A stretch of 59,411 nucleotides of DNA, from contig NZ_MSJL01000009.1 of the NCBI RefSeq assembly GCF_001921825.1, forward strand, positions 1 to 59,411, written 5' to 3'. This DNA comes from Streptococcus acidominimus (GTDB taxonomy: Bacteria; Bacillota; Bacilli; Lactobacillales; Streptococcaceae). The translations under genes were made by a program, and so were the position numbers. How positions within the stretch are numbered: position 1 is the stretch's first letter; the number at the start of each line of letters is the position of its first letter. Under the pieces are notes generated by a model. It was given only the letters and a program-made list of their open reading frames with translations. It did no database searches and was not told the origin of the DNA. Below, one piece after another: positions 16,496 to 25,305 of the stretch.

Positions 16496-17311
16496 TTAGT
16501 CTAAAAATAGTTTGCGAAGCTCTCTTGCCACACCGTCTTTGTCGTTGGTGTAATCGGTCAGGCGATCGGCGTAGGGGAGGAGAGTAGCGCTGGCATTCTT
16601 CATGGCGTAGCCCCTGTTTGCTAGCGCTAGCATTTGGATGTCATTGTGTTCATCCCCAAAGGCGATCAAGTTTTTAGCATCCATCCGGTAAAGATCAAGC
16701 AAATATGTGAGGGCAGAAGCCTTGGTCACACCTTTGGCACAGGTCTCAAGGATATTGAGCGGACCGCCCCAGGTATTGATTTCCAATTCATCATTGAAAT
16801 AGCGCTTGATGTCATCTGCTAGGGCATATTTATCGGCTGCGCGGGTCTGCATCAAGATGGAGTGCGGGTCTGATGTGATCCGCTCAGGATGGATCAAGGT
16901 ATCAGGTGTAATTCGCTCTACGCCTAGGAGGGCAGGGCTAAAGTTTTCCAAATAATTCTGGGTGATGAAGAATTTATTTTTGTATTCTCCAGCAATAAAG
17001 TCGGCTTCGAATCGTTCTTCCTCTTTTAGAAAGTCGATTAAATACTGCTTATCAATGAGGATATTTTGCTCCCACTCCCAGTTTTGGTCTGGAATATGGA
17101 TCAGAGAACCATTGAAGTTGATCATGGGGGTGGAGAGTTCTAGCTGTCTATAATAATCGTAGGCCATGCGGTAGGGGCGACCGGTTGCGATAATCACGGT
17201 GTGACCAGCTTCTTGAACCTTACGGATTGTTTCAATAGTATAGTGGCTCAATTGGCTGTCTTTATTTAATAAGGTGCCATCCAAATCGATAGCAATCATC
17301 TTTTTCGTCAT
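16496..17311 (-). CDS. Cof-type HAD-superfamily phosphatase
   Basis: 271 residues, standard for the Cof/YidA group, Mg-dependent cytosolic hydrolases of phosphorylated sugars or nucleotides. Motif I is IDLDGTLL (Asp nucleophile at residue 9), motif II IIATGRPYR, and motif IV LIAFGDEHNDIQML, with a C2-type cap between. Substrate cannot be told from sequence. Monocistronic, with its own promoter and terminator. Confidence 0.9.
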   Translation of the reverse strand: MTKKMIAIDLDGTLLNKDSQLSHYTIETIRKVQEAGHTVIIATGRPYRMAYDYYRQLELSTPMINFNGSLIHIPDQNWEWEQNILIDKQYLIDFLKEEERFEADFIAGEYKNKFFITQNYLENFSPALLGVERITPDTLIHPERITSDPHSILMQTRAADKYALADDIKRYFNDELEINTWGGPLNILETCAKGVTKASALTYLLDLYRMDAKNLIAFGDEHNDIQMLALANRGYAMKNASATLLPYADRLTDYTNDKDGVARELRKLFLD

Positions 17312-17413
17312 GCGAGTAATACTCCTTTTTCGTAAACTTTTGCGTTTATCCTCGTTTTATTTCCCACTTTTTCTGAAAGTAGGTATGCCTTTGATTTTCA
17401 GTGAGTTGAGTAT

Positions 17414-17442
17414 AGTATAGCAGAATAAACCATCATTGGCAA
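17414..17442 (-). promoter_or_regulatory. Promoter of the HAD phosphatase gene
   Basis: Minus strand: -35 TTGCCA (17437-17442), 17-bp spacer, -10 TATACT (17414-17419), about 100 bp before the start codon. Confidence 0.65.
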
Positions 17443-17454
17443 AGTATCGTTTAT

Positions 17455-17612
17455 TATAGTCATTTAGTTTATATTTTTATTACTTCGTTAACTCGTCTTG
17501 CTGTACTATTGAGAAAAGTTACACTTTTCTTATCTATCACTTGTCTAGTTATCAACTATTTCAACTACCTGCGACTCGTTGCCTAGTACTAAAAATAAAC
17601 TAAACGGCTATA
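17455..17612. repeat. RUP-like MITE, copy 1
   Basis: 158 bp with inverted ends TATAGTCATTTAGTTTAT and TAAACTAAACGGCTATA. The inside holds small hairpins AAAAGTTACACTTTT and TAGTTATCAACTA. No coding capacity. Other copies: 42035-42249, 50373-50479, 52656-52932, 56948-57101, 57109-57215, 58859-59016, and a divergent one at 19491-19605. RUP elements of pneumococcus are thought to be moved by an IS630-type transposase; no such gene is in this window. Confidence 0.75.
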
Positions 17613-17723
17613 TAAATGTCTACTGTTCCTCCTTTCTCCTACGGGATAACGAGGATGAGCAGGGAAACTGTCCTATTCATTCGCTACATCAGTGCTATTA
17701 TAGGATGTCAGGCAGAGCAAGAA

Positions 17724-17821
17724 AAATCCGAACATTCTTCTATAAAAAGAGGTGTTGTTGGAAAAAAAGAAAACATTTTCACGACATCAGAGTTGAAAAG
17801 TGAATGTTTTTTGGATATAAT
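17724..17821 (+). promoter_or_regulatory. PurR box and promoter of the purine permease gene
   Basis: AAATCCGAACATT (17724-17736) fits the PurR box (core CCGAAC). A promoter lies about 57 bp downstream: -35 TTGAAA (17793-17798), 17-bp spacer, -10 TATAAT (17816-17821). GAATGTTTTTTGGAT beside the -10 partly resembles the box in reverse. This suggests PurR/PRPP control, as an activator given its position. Confidence 0.7.
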
Positions 17822-17858
17822 GTATTTATTGTTCGTAAATAAAGGAGAATTTTGAAAA

Positions 17859-19319
17859 ATGGACAAGTTTTTTGGCCTAAAAGAACATGGAACAACTGTT
17901 TCAACGGAAATCATGGCAGGTTTGACGACTTTCTTCGCCATGTCTTATATTTTATTTGTTAATCCAAGCGTACTTAGTGTTGCTGGCATGCCTTCGCAAG
18001 CGGTCTTCTTGTCAACCATTATTGCAAGTACTGTGTCTACCCTTATCATGGGCTTGTTTGCCAACGTTCCCTATGCCCTAGCTCCGGGAATGGGCTTGAA
18101 TGCTTTCTTCACTTATACAGTGGTTATCGGGCTCGGCTTTAGCTGGCAGGAAGCCTTAGCAATGGTCTTCCTCTGTGGCTTATTCAATATTTTTATCACC
18201 GTGACCAAGGTGCGTAAGAGCATTATCAAGGCGATTCCAATTAGCTTGCAACATGCTATCGGTGGTGGTATCGGTGTCTTTGTTGCCTACCTTGGTTTCA
18301 AAAATGCTAATCTGATCACTTTCTTGACTTCAGGTTCTGATATTATGACAGTAAATGGTGTAGCTCCTGCAGATGCAACGGCTGATACTTTCTCAAATGG
18401 TGTCTTTTCAGTCCTAGCAGGTGGAGGAGTGGTTCCAGCCATTTCAACCTTTACAGATCCAAGCGTTCTCTTGACAGTCTTTGGCTTGATTTTAACCGCT
18501 ATCTTGGTACTGAAAAATGTCCGCGGTGCTATCTTGATTGGGATTGTGGCAACAACGCTTGCCGGTATTCCAGCAGGTGTGGTTGATCTTTCTTCTATTA
18601 ACTTTGCAGAAAATCATATCGGAAGTGCCTTTGCAGAATTAGGTACAACCTTCCTAGCAGCCTTTGATGGAATGTCGTCGCTCTTTAGCAATACCGAGCG
18701 TTTGCCATTGGTACTCATGACCATTTTTGCCTTCAGCTTGTCGGATACCTTTGATACACTTGGAACCTTTATCGGTACAGGTCGTAAGACAGGGATTTTC
18801 TCAGCAGAAGATGAAGCGGCGCTTGAAAATGGGAAAGGCTTCAACTCAAAAATGGACAAGGCTCTCTTTGCGGATGCTATCGGTACTTCTATCGGTGCGA
18901 TTTTCGGGACATCCAATACAACGACCTATGTTGAATCCGCAGCTGGTATTTCAGCAGGTGGACGAACTGGTTTGACTGCGGTGACAACAGCTGTCTTGTT
19001 CCTGCTTTCCATTCTGATCTTGCCATTTATTGGTATCGTCCCTGCCGCAGCAACAGCTCCAGCATTGATTATCGTTGGGGTCATGATGGTCTCTTCATTC
19101 CTTGATGTGGATTGGAGCAAGTTTGAAGATGCGCTACCAGCCTTCTTTGCAGCCTTCTTTATGGCACTTTGCTTCTCTATCTCATACGGAATTGCAGCAG
19201 CCTTTATTTTCTACTGCTTGGTCAAAGTTTCAACAGGCAAGGCAAAAGAGATTCACCCAATCCTCTGGGGAGCAACAGCCTTGTTCATTCTGAACTTCAT
19301 TATCTTAGCCATTCTTTAA
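17859..19319 (+). CDS. pbuG: NCS2-family purine (guanine/hypoxanthine/adenine) permease
   Basis: 486 residues, polytopic membrane protein of the AzgA/PbuG branch: MDKFFGLKEHGTTVSTEIMA start, ALAPGMGLNAFFTYTVV, FSLSDTFDTLGTFIGTG and GTSNTTTYVESAAGISAGGR are the conserved substrate-binding helices. Imports purine bases by proton symport. AAAGGAG precedes the ATG. A PurR box upstream supports a purine substrate. The symbol is by family; guanine/hypoxanthine versus adenine preference is not certain. Confidence 0.88.
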   Translation: MDKFFGLKEHGTTVSTEIMAGLTTFFAMSYILFVNPSVLSVAGMPSQAVFLSTIIASTVSTLIMGLFANVPYALAPGMGLNAFFTYTVVIGLGFSWQEALAMVFLCGLFNIFITVTKVRKSIIKAIPISLQHAIGGGIGVFVAYLGFKNANLITFLTSGSDIMTVNGVAPADATADTFSNGVFSVLAGGGVVPAISTFTDPSVLLTVFGLILTAILVLKNVRGAILIGIVATTLAGIPAGVVDLSSINFAENHIGSAFAELGTTFLAAFDGMSSLFSNTERLPLVLMTIFAFSLSDTFDTLGTFIGTGRKTGIFSAEDEAALENGKGFNSKMDKALFADAIGTSIGAIFGTSNTTTYVESAAGISAGGRTGLTAVTTAVLFLLSILILPFIGIVPAAATAPALIIVGVMMVSSFLDVDWSKFEDALPAFFAAFFMALCFSISYGIAAAFIFYCLVKVSTGKAKEIHPILWGATALFILNFIILAIL

Positions 19320-19329
19320 TGGACATAAA

Positions 19330-19364
19330 GACGGGATGGGTCAAACGATTCCCTCCCGTTTTTT
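19330..19364 (+). terminator. Terminator after the purine permease gene
   Basis: ACGGGATGGG with CCCTCCCGT around a short loop, followed by T6, just past the stop at 19319. Confidence 0.7.
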
Positions 19365-19490
19365 GTACTCTGCTGACTTATGTTACCCGAATCAGTCAAA
19401 GTCAGTGCGAACAATAAGGTGAGGTGTTTGAGCGCAGTTTTTCTCTTATGTGAGCGAAAAATGAGCTAGTTGAACATAAAACTAACTTTA

Positions 19491-19605
19491 TATAGCCGTT
19501 TAGTTTATTTTTATAGTCGTTCTACTTTAAAATACATTATTTAGATACTCTCCTACCGAGTTGTAGATTGTCTGAATAGGATTTTTTTAAAGAGAAATGA
19601 CTATA
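19491..19605. repeat. Divergent RUP-like element
   Basis: Ends TATAGCCGTTTAGTTTAT and AGAAATGACTATA match the family, but the inside differs and contains TATAGTCGTTCTACTTTAA, perhaps a second nested end. It lies in the 515-bp gene-free stretch 19320-19834, with a fragment of the hairpin-rich repeat (TTGAACTCGGGCTACGAGCT, from about 19630) after it. Confidence 0.5.
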
Positions 19606-19699
19606 TTACTTTGTTAACTCGTCTTGTATAATTGAACTCGGGCTACGAGCTGTGCAAAAAAGAGCGATAACTGTTTCAGTTTTAGCTGGTGAAGGTTCT

Positions 19700-19786
19700 T
19701 TAGGAAATAGGCTAAAAACCCTACTGGAGCTTTTTACTCAGCAAGGTGAATGAATGACGTCAGATTTTGATTTTTAGATGAGTATA
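19700..19786. repeat. BOX-like element, partial copy 2
   Basis: Right part of the element (CTACTGGAGCTTTTTACTCA through TTTTGATTTTTAGATGAGTATA). The left end is replaced by other sequence. It ends a few bases before the tsaE promoter. Confidence 0.6.
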
Positions 19787-19798
19787 AACAACTATAAA

Positions 19799-19827
19799 AT
19801 GACAAAGTGGCTGCTCTGTGCTATAAT
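19799..19827 (+). promoter_or_regulatory. tsaE operon promoter, giving a leaderless or near-leaderless mRNA
   Basis: -35 ATGACA (19799-19804), 17-bp spacer, -10 TATAAT (19822-19827). The ATG used by TsaE is at 19835, only 7 bp past the -10, so transcription should begin at or next to the start codon. Confidence 0.65.
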
Positions 19828-19834
19828 AGGGAAC

Positions 19835-20281
19835 ATGTATAGTCATAATGAAGAAGAATTGATAGCCCTAGGGGAGGCAATCGGTCGACAGTTACAGGCA
19901 GGTGATGTGTTGGTCTTGTCAGGTGATTTAGGAGCCGGAAAGACGACTTTGACGAAAGGGATTGCCCGCGGTCTTGAGATTGAGCAGATGATTAAGAGTC
20001 CAACCTATACCATTGTCCGTGAGTATGAGGGGCGTCTGCCCCTCTATCATCTAGATGTATACCGGATTGGGGATGATCCTGATTCGATTGACTTGGATGA
20101 TTTTCTCTACGGGGATGGTGTGACAGTGATTGAATGGGGGGAGCTTCTTGCTGCCTCGCTCTTGGATGATGTTTTAAGGATCGTTATCGAAAAAGTGGGT
20201 GATGGTCGTAGGCTATCCCTTGAGCCTCAAGGGAAGCGTAGTCAAGCCTTGCTAGAGGAGATTGAATATGGCGCAGGTTAA
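19835..20281 (+). CDS. tsaE: tRNA threonylcarbamoyladenosine biosynthesis ATPase TsaE
   Basis: 148 residues from ATG 19835. The in-frame ATG at 19778 is rejected because it lies upstream of the promoter and adds residues not seen in TsaE. Walker A is SGDLGAGKTTLTKG; SPTYTIVREY, LYHLDVYRI and VIEWGE are family motifs. TsaE works with TsaB and TsaD to make t6A37 in ANN-reading tRNAs. It overlaps the next gene by 14 bp, forming an operon with the acetyltransferase and LCP genes, a common streptococcal order. Confidence 0.93.
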   Translation: MYSHNEEELIALGEAIGRQLQAGDVLVLSGDLGAGKTTLTKGIARGLEIEQMIKSPTYTIVREYEGRLPLYHLDVYRIGDDPDSIDLDDFLYGDGVTVIEWGELLAASLLDDVLRIVIEKVGDGRRLSLEPQGKRSQALLEEIEYGAG

Positions 20282-20798
20282 GAAAGAGATTTTCTTTGAA
20301 GAAGCAGAAGGTTCACATGCAGCAGCCTTTATTGACTTTATGAATCAAGTAGCAGGAGAAACCGACTTTCTCGTGATGGATGAAAGTGGTTTTCGTTTCA
20401 CACCAGATGAGTTGGCTAGGATTTTTGAACAGAGTATCAGTAGCCCCAATCAACTCCACCTCCTTGCTTTATGTGGCGATGAGGTCATTGGAGCTGTGAC
20501 CGTTCGTGGCTCTAGACAGTACCGCGTTAGCCATATCGGTACTATCTTTATCGCTGTACGAAAAGAGTATTGGGGCAAGAAGATCGGGCACATCTTATTA
20601 GAAGAAGTCATCACATGGGCAAGTGAAAATGATGTGATCAAGCGACTTGAGTTGACTGTTCAGGTTCGCAATGACCGTGCAGTTTCCCTGTATCAGAAGA
20701 TGGGATTTGAAATAGAAGGCACTCAAAAACGAGGTGCAAGAACAGATGAAGGAGAATGGCTTGACCTGTACTACATGGGCAAGTTGATAGACGAATAA
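20268..20798 (+). CDS. GNAT-family N-acetyltransferase
   Basis: 176 residues from ATG 20268, which is well spaced after GAGGAG at 20254-20259; a TTG at 20262 is too close. The acetyl-CoA site is visible as IGTIFIAVRKEYWGKKIGHI (V-x-x-x-[QR]-x-x-G-[IK]-G type) and the C-terminal LTVQVRNDRAVSLYQKMGFE is typical of the family. Substrate unknown. Lies between tsaE and the LCP gene, the position of rimI-like genes, but it is closer to general GNATs than to RimI. Confidence 0.88.
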   Translation: MAQVKKEIFFEEAEGSHAAAFIDFMNQVAGETDFLVMDESGFRFTPDELARIFEQSISSPNQLHLLALCGDEVIGAVTVRGSRQYRVSHIGTIFIAVRKEYWGKKIGHILLEEVITWASENDVIKRLELTVQVRNDRAVSLYQKMGFEIEGTQKRGARTDEGEWLDLYYMGKLIDE

Positions 20799-21905
20799 AT
20801 GAGTATTGGTAAGAAAATTTTTCTCATGCTCCTAGCCATTATCACCTTAACGGTGGGGGCTGGGGCGCTCTACGCAACAACGGTATTGAACTACTCAACG
20901 GATAGTTTTTCTAAGACCTTCAAATCGATTGAGGGGCAGAAAGAGGATCATGTGATTGAAGCGACAGAACCTCTGACAGTCCTATTGATGGGGGTAGATA
21001 TGGATCAGGCTAGCCGTGGTGGCAATTGGGAAGACGGCCGAAGCGACTCCATGATTCTGGTAACAGTCAATCCCAAAACTCAAAAGACGACCATGGTCAG
21101 CTTAACGCGTGATATGATGGTCGAAATTGCCAATGCTGACGGAAGCTCAAGTGGAACTGTTGAAAAACTCAACCATTCTTATAGCTACGGTCAGGCTCCA
21201 ATGGCAATTGCAACAGTCGAGAAGATGCTTGGCGTAGACATTAACCGCTATGTCGAGATCAATATGGATGGTTTGATTGAGCTGGTCGATGCCATAGGGG
21301 GTATAACCGTGAACAACACCCTAGGTTTTCCGATTTCCATCAGTGAATATGAGCCAGCCTATACAGCGGTGGTTGAACCCGGAGAGCAGCATGTCAACGG
21401 GAATCAAGCTCTGGTCTATTCTCGGATGCGCTATGATGACCCAGAGGGGGATGTTGGTCGTCAAAAGCGCCAACGCGAGGTCATCCAAGCAATTGTGAAG
21501 AAATTGCTGAACCTAGACGGAATTACCCAATACAAACCAATCCTAGATGCTATTTCGCACAATATGCGGACGAATGTATCAATTACGCCATCTTCTTTCC
21601 CGTCGCTTTTAGGCTATAAGGATTCCTTAAAGACGATTGAAACCCACCAGCTAGTCGGCAATGGGCAGATGATCGACGGTCTGTATTACCAAATTCCAAC
21701 CAGTGAAGAACTACTTGAAATTCAAAATGTCATCAAGGCTTCTCTGGACTTACCAACCTCTACTGAATTAAAAACCAATGTCAGAGTTTCAACGACAGCG
21801 ACCCCTATTTCGGTGATCAATACCTATACGAATTTGCCGGGTATCACTCTCCCCGCAGGGGAAGGTGTAGAGTCGGCAGTGGCTACTGGACTTGATGCTC
21901 AATAA
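20799..21905 (+). CDS. LytR-CpsA-Psr family cell-wall glycopolymer ligase
   Basis: 368 residues. One N-terminal membrane segment (about residues 7-27) and an extracellular LCP domain (about 58-230) with LTVLLMGVDMD, RSDSMILVTVNPKTQKTTMV, SLTRDMMVEI, GGITVNN and YSRMRYDDPEGDVGRQKRQ; the Asp and Arg residues bind pyrophosphate lipid donors. LCP enzymes attach wall teichoic acid, capsule or rhamnan polymers to peptidoglycan. The ATG follows the acetyltransferase stop directly. The low-complexity Thr/Val tail has no recognised role. Confidence 0.92.
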   Translation: MSIGKKIFLMLLAIITLTVGAGALYATTVLNYSTDSFSKTFKSIEGQKEDHVIEATEPLTVLLMGVDMDQASRGGNWEDGRSDSMILVTVNPKTQKTTMVSLTRDMMVEIANADGSSSGTVEKLNHSYSYGQAPMAIATVEKMLGVDINRYVEINMDGLIELVDAIGGITVNNTLGFPISISEYEPAYTAVVEPGEQHVNGNQALVYSRMRYDDPEGDVGRQKRQREVIQAIVKKLLNLDGITQYKPILDAISHNMRTNVSITPSSFPSLLGYKDSLKTIETHQLVGNGQMIDGLYYQIPTSEELLEIQNVIKASLDLPTSTELKTNVRVSTTATPISVINTYTNLPGITLPAGEGVESAVATGLDAQ

Positions 21906-21907
21906 TA

Positions 21908-21933
21908 AAAACCAAGCAGATGGCTTGGTTTTT
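21908..21933. terminator. Bidirectional terminator between LCP gene and the 91-aa gene
   Basis: AACCAAGC (21910-21917), loop AGATG, GCTTGGTT (21923-21930), with A-run before and T-run after; serves the two convergent genes. Confidence 0.85.
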
Positions 21934-22207
21934 ACTTTAGAAGAGATTGGATCTCATTCAGATTGCCAGCGATAGATTGTTGGTAGACCCGCAACTTGTA
22001 TTGGAGGTCTCCTGCCATGTCTTGGAGTGGCTTCTGATAGGATTGGATAAGGGCAAGTTGCTCTTGGATATTCTGGTAGCTGTCCTGCATGCGCCGGGTG
22101 CTGGCGACGGTTTCTCTTGTCTCCCGTGCAATTTGTTCCCGATGTTTCACTGCAAGATAGGCGATAGTGGCAGCTGTTCCCGCTGCCAGTAGGTGTCTTA
22201 GTTTCAT
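21932..22207 (-). CDS. Small conserved streptococcal membrane-anchored protein
   Basis: 91 residues: an N-terminal hydrophobic segment (HLLAAGTAATIAYLAVKH) followed by a predicted coiled coil (about 30-90, rich in Gln/Glu/Leu). No catalytic motif. It overlaps the end of hit by 4 bp and is co-transcribed with it. Function unknown. Confidence 0.75.
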   Translation of the reverse strand: MKLRHLLAAGTAATIAYLAVKHREQIARETRETVASTRRMQDSYQNIQEQLALIQSYQKPLQDMAGDLQYKLRVYQQSIAGNLNEIQSLLK

Positions 22208-22620
22208 ACTGTCTCCATCCGTAATTGATCTGCTAATTGTGCCAAGGCTGGGAAATCTGGTTCCTTGGCATCAAAGGAAATGTGTAGTCCGTCTTGATCA
22301 TCAAAGCGAGGCAAGAGGTGGACATGGGTGTGAAAGACGGTCTGCCCCGCACTTGCTTCCATATTACTTAGGAGATTCACGCCGCTTGCTCCGAGTTTTT
22401 CTTTCAGCTGCTGAGCGATAGCTGGGATCTTGGCAAATAGTGCGCTACTTGCCTGCTCATCCATCTCTAACAGGTTGCGAGAATGTTTTTTGGGAACGAC
22501 CAAGCTATGACCTTTTGTGACCTGAGTGATGTCTAAAAAAGCAAGGACATGTTCATCTTCATATAGGGTAGATGAGGGAATCTCCCCAGCAACGATACTA
22601 CAAAAAATACAATCTGACAT
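22204..22620 (-). CDS. hit: HIT-family nucleotide hydrolase/transferase
   Basis: 138 residues. Zinc-type N-terminus (CIFCSIVAGEIPS) and the histidine triad HTHVHLLP, in which the middle His attacks the phosphate. The family hydrolyses nucleoside phosphoramidates and adenylates. Divergent from ecsAB, as in other streptococci. Confidence 0.93.
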   Translation of the reverse strand: MSDCIFCSIVAGEIPSSTLYEDEHVLAFLDITQVTKGHSLVVPKKHSRNLLEMDEQASSALFAKIPAIAQQLKEKLGASGVNLLSNMEASAGQTVFHTHVHLLPRFDDQDGLHISFDAKEPDFPALAQLADQLRMETV

Positions 22621-22648
22621 AAAGCAAACCCCTTTTCCAAAATTCTGT

Positions 22649-22654
22649 TATAAT
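22649..22654 (+). promoter_or_regulatory. -10 box of the ecsAB promoter
   Basis: TATAAT 28 bp before the ecsA ATG; no good -35 box at 17 bp. The short space between hit and ecsA must also hold the hit promoter. Confidence 0.45.
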
Positions 22655-22682
22655 AAGTATATCAAATTATAGGAAAAAATGT

Positions 22683-23417
22683 ATGTTAGAAGTAAAAAAT
22701 GTGACAGGTGGTTATCTCAATATTCCTGTTTTGAAAGATATTTCCTTTCAAGTGGCTGATGGAGAACTGGTCGGTTTGATCGGTCTAAATGGTGCGGGGA
22801 AGTCGACGACGATCAAGGAGATCATCGGTCTGTTGTCGCCCTACCAAGGACAGATTCTGATTGACGGTGAAAGTCTTCAGTCCAATCCGCAAGACTATCG
22901 TAAAAAAATTGGGTTTATTCCAGAGACCCCGAGCCTCTACGAGGAGTTGACCTTGAAAGAGCATTTGGAAGTGGTAGCCATGGCGTATGATTTGGAGTGG
23001 GATCAGGCTTTTGCACGTGCAGAAGAATTGCTCAAGATCTTCCGCTTGGATGAAAAATTGGAGTGGTTCCCAGTTCATTTTTCAAAAGGGATGAAGCAGA
23101 AGGTCATGATTATTTGCGCACTTATGGTCAATCCAAGCCTATTGATTGTTGATGAGCCCTTTTTGGGTCTAGATCCCGTAGCCATTGATGACTTGATTGG
23201 TTTATTAGAAAGAGAGAAAGCGAAAGGGACTTCTATCTTGATGTCGACCCATGTACTGGACTCAGCTGAAAAAATGTGTGACCGCTTTGTCATATTACAC
23301 CAAGGTCAGGTGCGGGCGCAGGGAAATCTGGAAGCCTTACGGACAGCCTTTGGCAGGGCAGATGTCAGCCTAAATGAGCTTTATCTTGCGCTTACCAAAG
23401 AAGGAGCAGGAGCATGA
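22683..23417 (+). CDS. ecsA: ABC transporter ATP-binding protein EcsA
   Basis: 244 residues. Walker A GLNGAGKSTT, Q-loop region FIPETPSLYEELT, signature FSKGMKQK (LSGGQ variant), Walker B LLIVDEPFLGLD and switch His in STHVLDSAE. EcsAB is linked to secretion, proteolysis and cell-envelope traits in Firmicutes; the transported substrate is not settled. Overlaps ecsB by 4 bp (ATGA). Confidence 0.92.
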   Translation: MLEVKNVTGGYLNIPVLKDISFQVADGELVGLIGLNGAGKSTTIKEIIGLLSPYQGQILIDGESLQSNPQDYRKKIGFIPETPSLYEELTLKEHLEVVAMAYDLEWDQAFARAEELLKIFRLDEKLEWFPVHFSKGMKQKVMIICALMVNPSLLIVDEPFLGLDPVAIDDLIGLLEREKAKGTSILMSTHVLDSAEKMCDRFVILHQGQVRAQGNLEALRTAFGRADVSLNELYLALTKEGAGA

Positions 23418-24460
23418 AAGAACTGTTTCAGGAGCGCAGACTCGCTTTTAACCAGCGCTGCCTCAAGTATCTCCGCTATGTTTTAAACGACCACTTCGTC
23501 CTTGTGCTAATGGTCTTGCTCGGTTTTTTAGCCCTGCAATACCGCTCGCTTTTGGAGCATTTTCCAGCAAATCCCTGGCTGGTCTATCTATTGGTAGCTG
23601 TTGCGACCCTGCTGCTCTTTTTTGCAGGACGGGTTGCCACCTATCTGGAGCCAGCTGACCGTATCTTCCTCTTGCCAAAAGAAGAGAACCTTCTTAGCCT
23701 CATCCAGGCAGCACGCCTGCGTGCCATCTTGCTCTGGGGCTTGGTGCAGGGGTTGGGACAGGTCTTGCTCTTGCCGCTCTATTTAAAATTGGGCTGGGTT
23801 CTGCCATTCTTTCTGCTTTATCTTGTGCTTCTGACCGTGGGCAAATACGCTTGGCTGGTCTTTCAGACGGCTTTTTTGACCCCGTCAGGGCATTTGGACT
23901 GGGATAGGGTGGTGCAGTATGAAACCAGACGTAAGCAGGGCATCTTACGCTTTTACTCTCTCTTTACGCATGTCAAGGGAATCAGTAGCGTCGTTAAACG
24001 GCGTCAGTATTTGGATCTTCTGCTCGCAGTCGTCAAGAAACGTCAGGATAGAACATGGGCCTACTTATTTGTCCGTAGCTTTTTGCGTTCGGGAGATTTG
24101 TTCTGGCTCAGCCTTCGCCTCTTCTGCTTGAGTTTGGCTAGTCTTCTGCTGATTCAAGAATCTTGGCTGGCAACGGGCTTAGCTCTCCTGTTTGATTATC
24201 TTCTGCTCTTTCAATTGCTGCCGCTCTACCATGCCTACGATTACCAGTATCTGACACGCCTCTATCCTCTAAGCCAGCAGGATAAGGTTGCAAGTTTTAC
24301 CTTCATTGTGCAATGGCTCATGTATCTAGTCCTCATTCCACAGCTACTTGTAGGAATGCTGGTATTAGAAGACAAAGGCTATCTGCTAGTATTAGCAGGA
24401 GTGGGAATCCTCTTGGTGCATGTATATCTATTGTTCAAATCAAAGAAATTGATTGACTAA
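23414..24460 (+). CDS. ecsB: ABC transporter permease EcsB
   Basis: 348 residues with several membrane segments (about 25-45, 55-75, 105-150, 235-265, 290-335) and basic cytosolic loops; EcsB-type features include PADRIFLLPKEE. Translationally coupled to EcsA, its ATPase. Confidence 0.9.
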   Translation: MKELFQERRLAFNQRCLKYLRYVLNDHFVLVLMVLLGFLALQYRSLLEHFPANPWLVYLLVAVATLLLFFAGRVATYLEPADRIFLLPKEENLLSLIQAARLRAILLWGLVQGLGQVLLLPLYLKLGWVLPFFLLYLVLLTVGKYAWLVFQTAFLTPSGHLDWDRVVQYETRRKQGILRFYSLFTHVKGISSVVKRRQYLDLLLAVVKKRQDRTWAYLFVRSFLRSGDLFWLSLRLFCLSLASLLLIQESWLATGLALLFDYLLLFQLLPLYHAYDYQYLTRLYPLSQQDKVASFTFIVQWLMYLVLIPQLLVGMLVLEDKGYLLVLAGVGILLVHVYLLFKSKKLID

Positions 24461-24510
24461 TGGGATGAAAACTAGTAAAATAGTAAAGAATTTTTTAAAG
24501 GAGAACTGGC

Positions 24511-25305
24511 ATGCAATTTGAGACAAGCGGACTTCGTCTGCAATCGATCGCAGGAAATAGTGGTAAAGCATTTAAGGGTATGCGAACAGATGGAACGCCT
24601 GTTTTTGTCAAATATGAAATGCCGCCGATTGTTTCAGCCTTGGCGCATGAACAGATTACCCCTCCAGTCCTATCAGCCAATCGCGAGCTCGGGGTTGGGC
24701 AACGTGTTGAGCAGGAATGGCTGAATGGTCATACCCTGACCCGTTTTGAAATGGGAGGCAAGCAGGTTCAGCAGATTTTAGTGCGCATGCATTATTCGAA
24801 GATGCTGCTCAATCAAGCCTTGCAGCTCAATTATACCTATCAGGAACCGCAGGACTTGGTTCGTAAGTGGCAACGGGAAGCGCCAGCACGGCTGGCAAAA
24901 AATAGCTATCTTCAATCGATTTGTAGTGATTTATTGGATCATTTGCCAACTTTCCGTAGGGATGTGGCAACCTTTGTTCACGGGGATTTGCACCATACCA
25001 ATTGGGTAGAGACAACGAGTGGCTTGATCTATCTGACGGATTGGGAGACGGCTTGCGTAACAGATCGCATGATGGATGTAGCCTACTTACTGACCCACTA
25101 CATTCCAAGACAATCTTGGGAAGAGTGGCTGAAAAGCTATGGCTACAAATACAACCAGACAGTATTGAATAAGATTTACTGGTATGGTCAGCTAGGCTAT
25201 CTTAACCAAATTGCAAAACATGTCGAAAGCTATGATATGGAAGCGGCAAATAAAGAAATTTATGCCTTGCGGTATTTCCGTAAGAGCTATTACAAGGAAG
25301 TATGA
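24511..25305 (+). CDS. ccrZ: Cell-cycle regulator CcrZ (aminoglycoside phosphotransferase fold)
   Basis: 264 residues, formerly YtmP/'phosphotransferase'. Kinase-like motifs: [12 protein letters not shown] (catalytic loop), [20 protein letters not shown] (metal-binding DWE). In pneumococcus CcrZ couples division to DNA replication through DnaA and FtsZ; a homologue phosphorylates ribose-type substrates. Its place immediately before trmB is conserved in streptococci and supports orthology. AAAGGAGAACTGGC precedes the ATG. Overlaps trmB by 4 bp. Confidence 0.9.
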   Translation: MQFETSGLRLQSIAGNSGKAFKGMRTDGTPVFVKYEMPPIVSALAHEQITPPVLSANRELGVGQRVEQEWLNGHTLTRFEMGGKQVQQILVRMHYSKMLLNQALQLNYTYQEPQDLVRKWQREAPARLAKNSYLQSICSDLLDHLPTFRRDVATFVHGDLHHTNWVETTSGLIYLTDWETACVTDRMMDVAYLLTHYIPRQSWEEWLKSYGYKYNQTVLNKIYWYGQLGYLNQIAKHVESYDMEAANKEIYALRYFRKSYYKEV

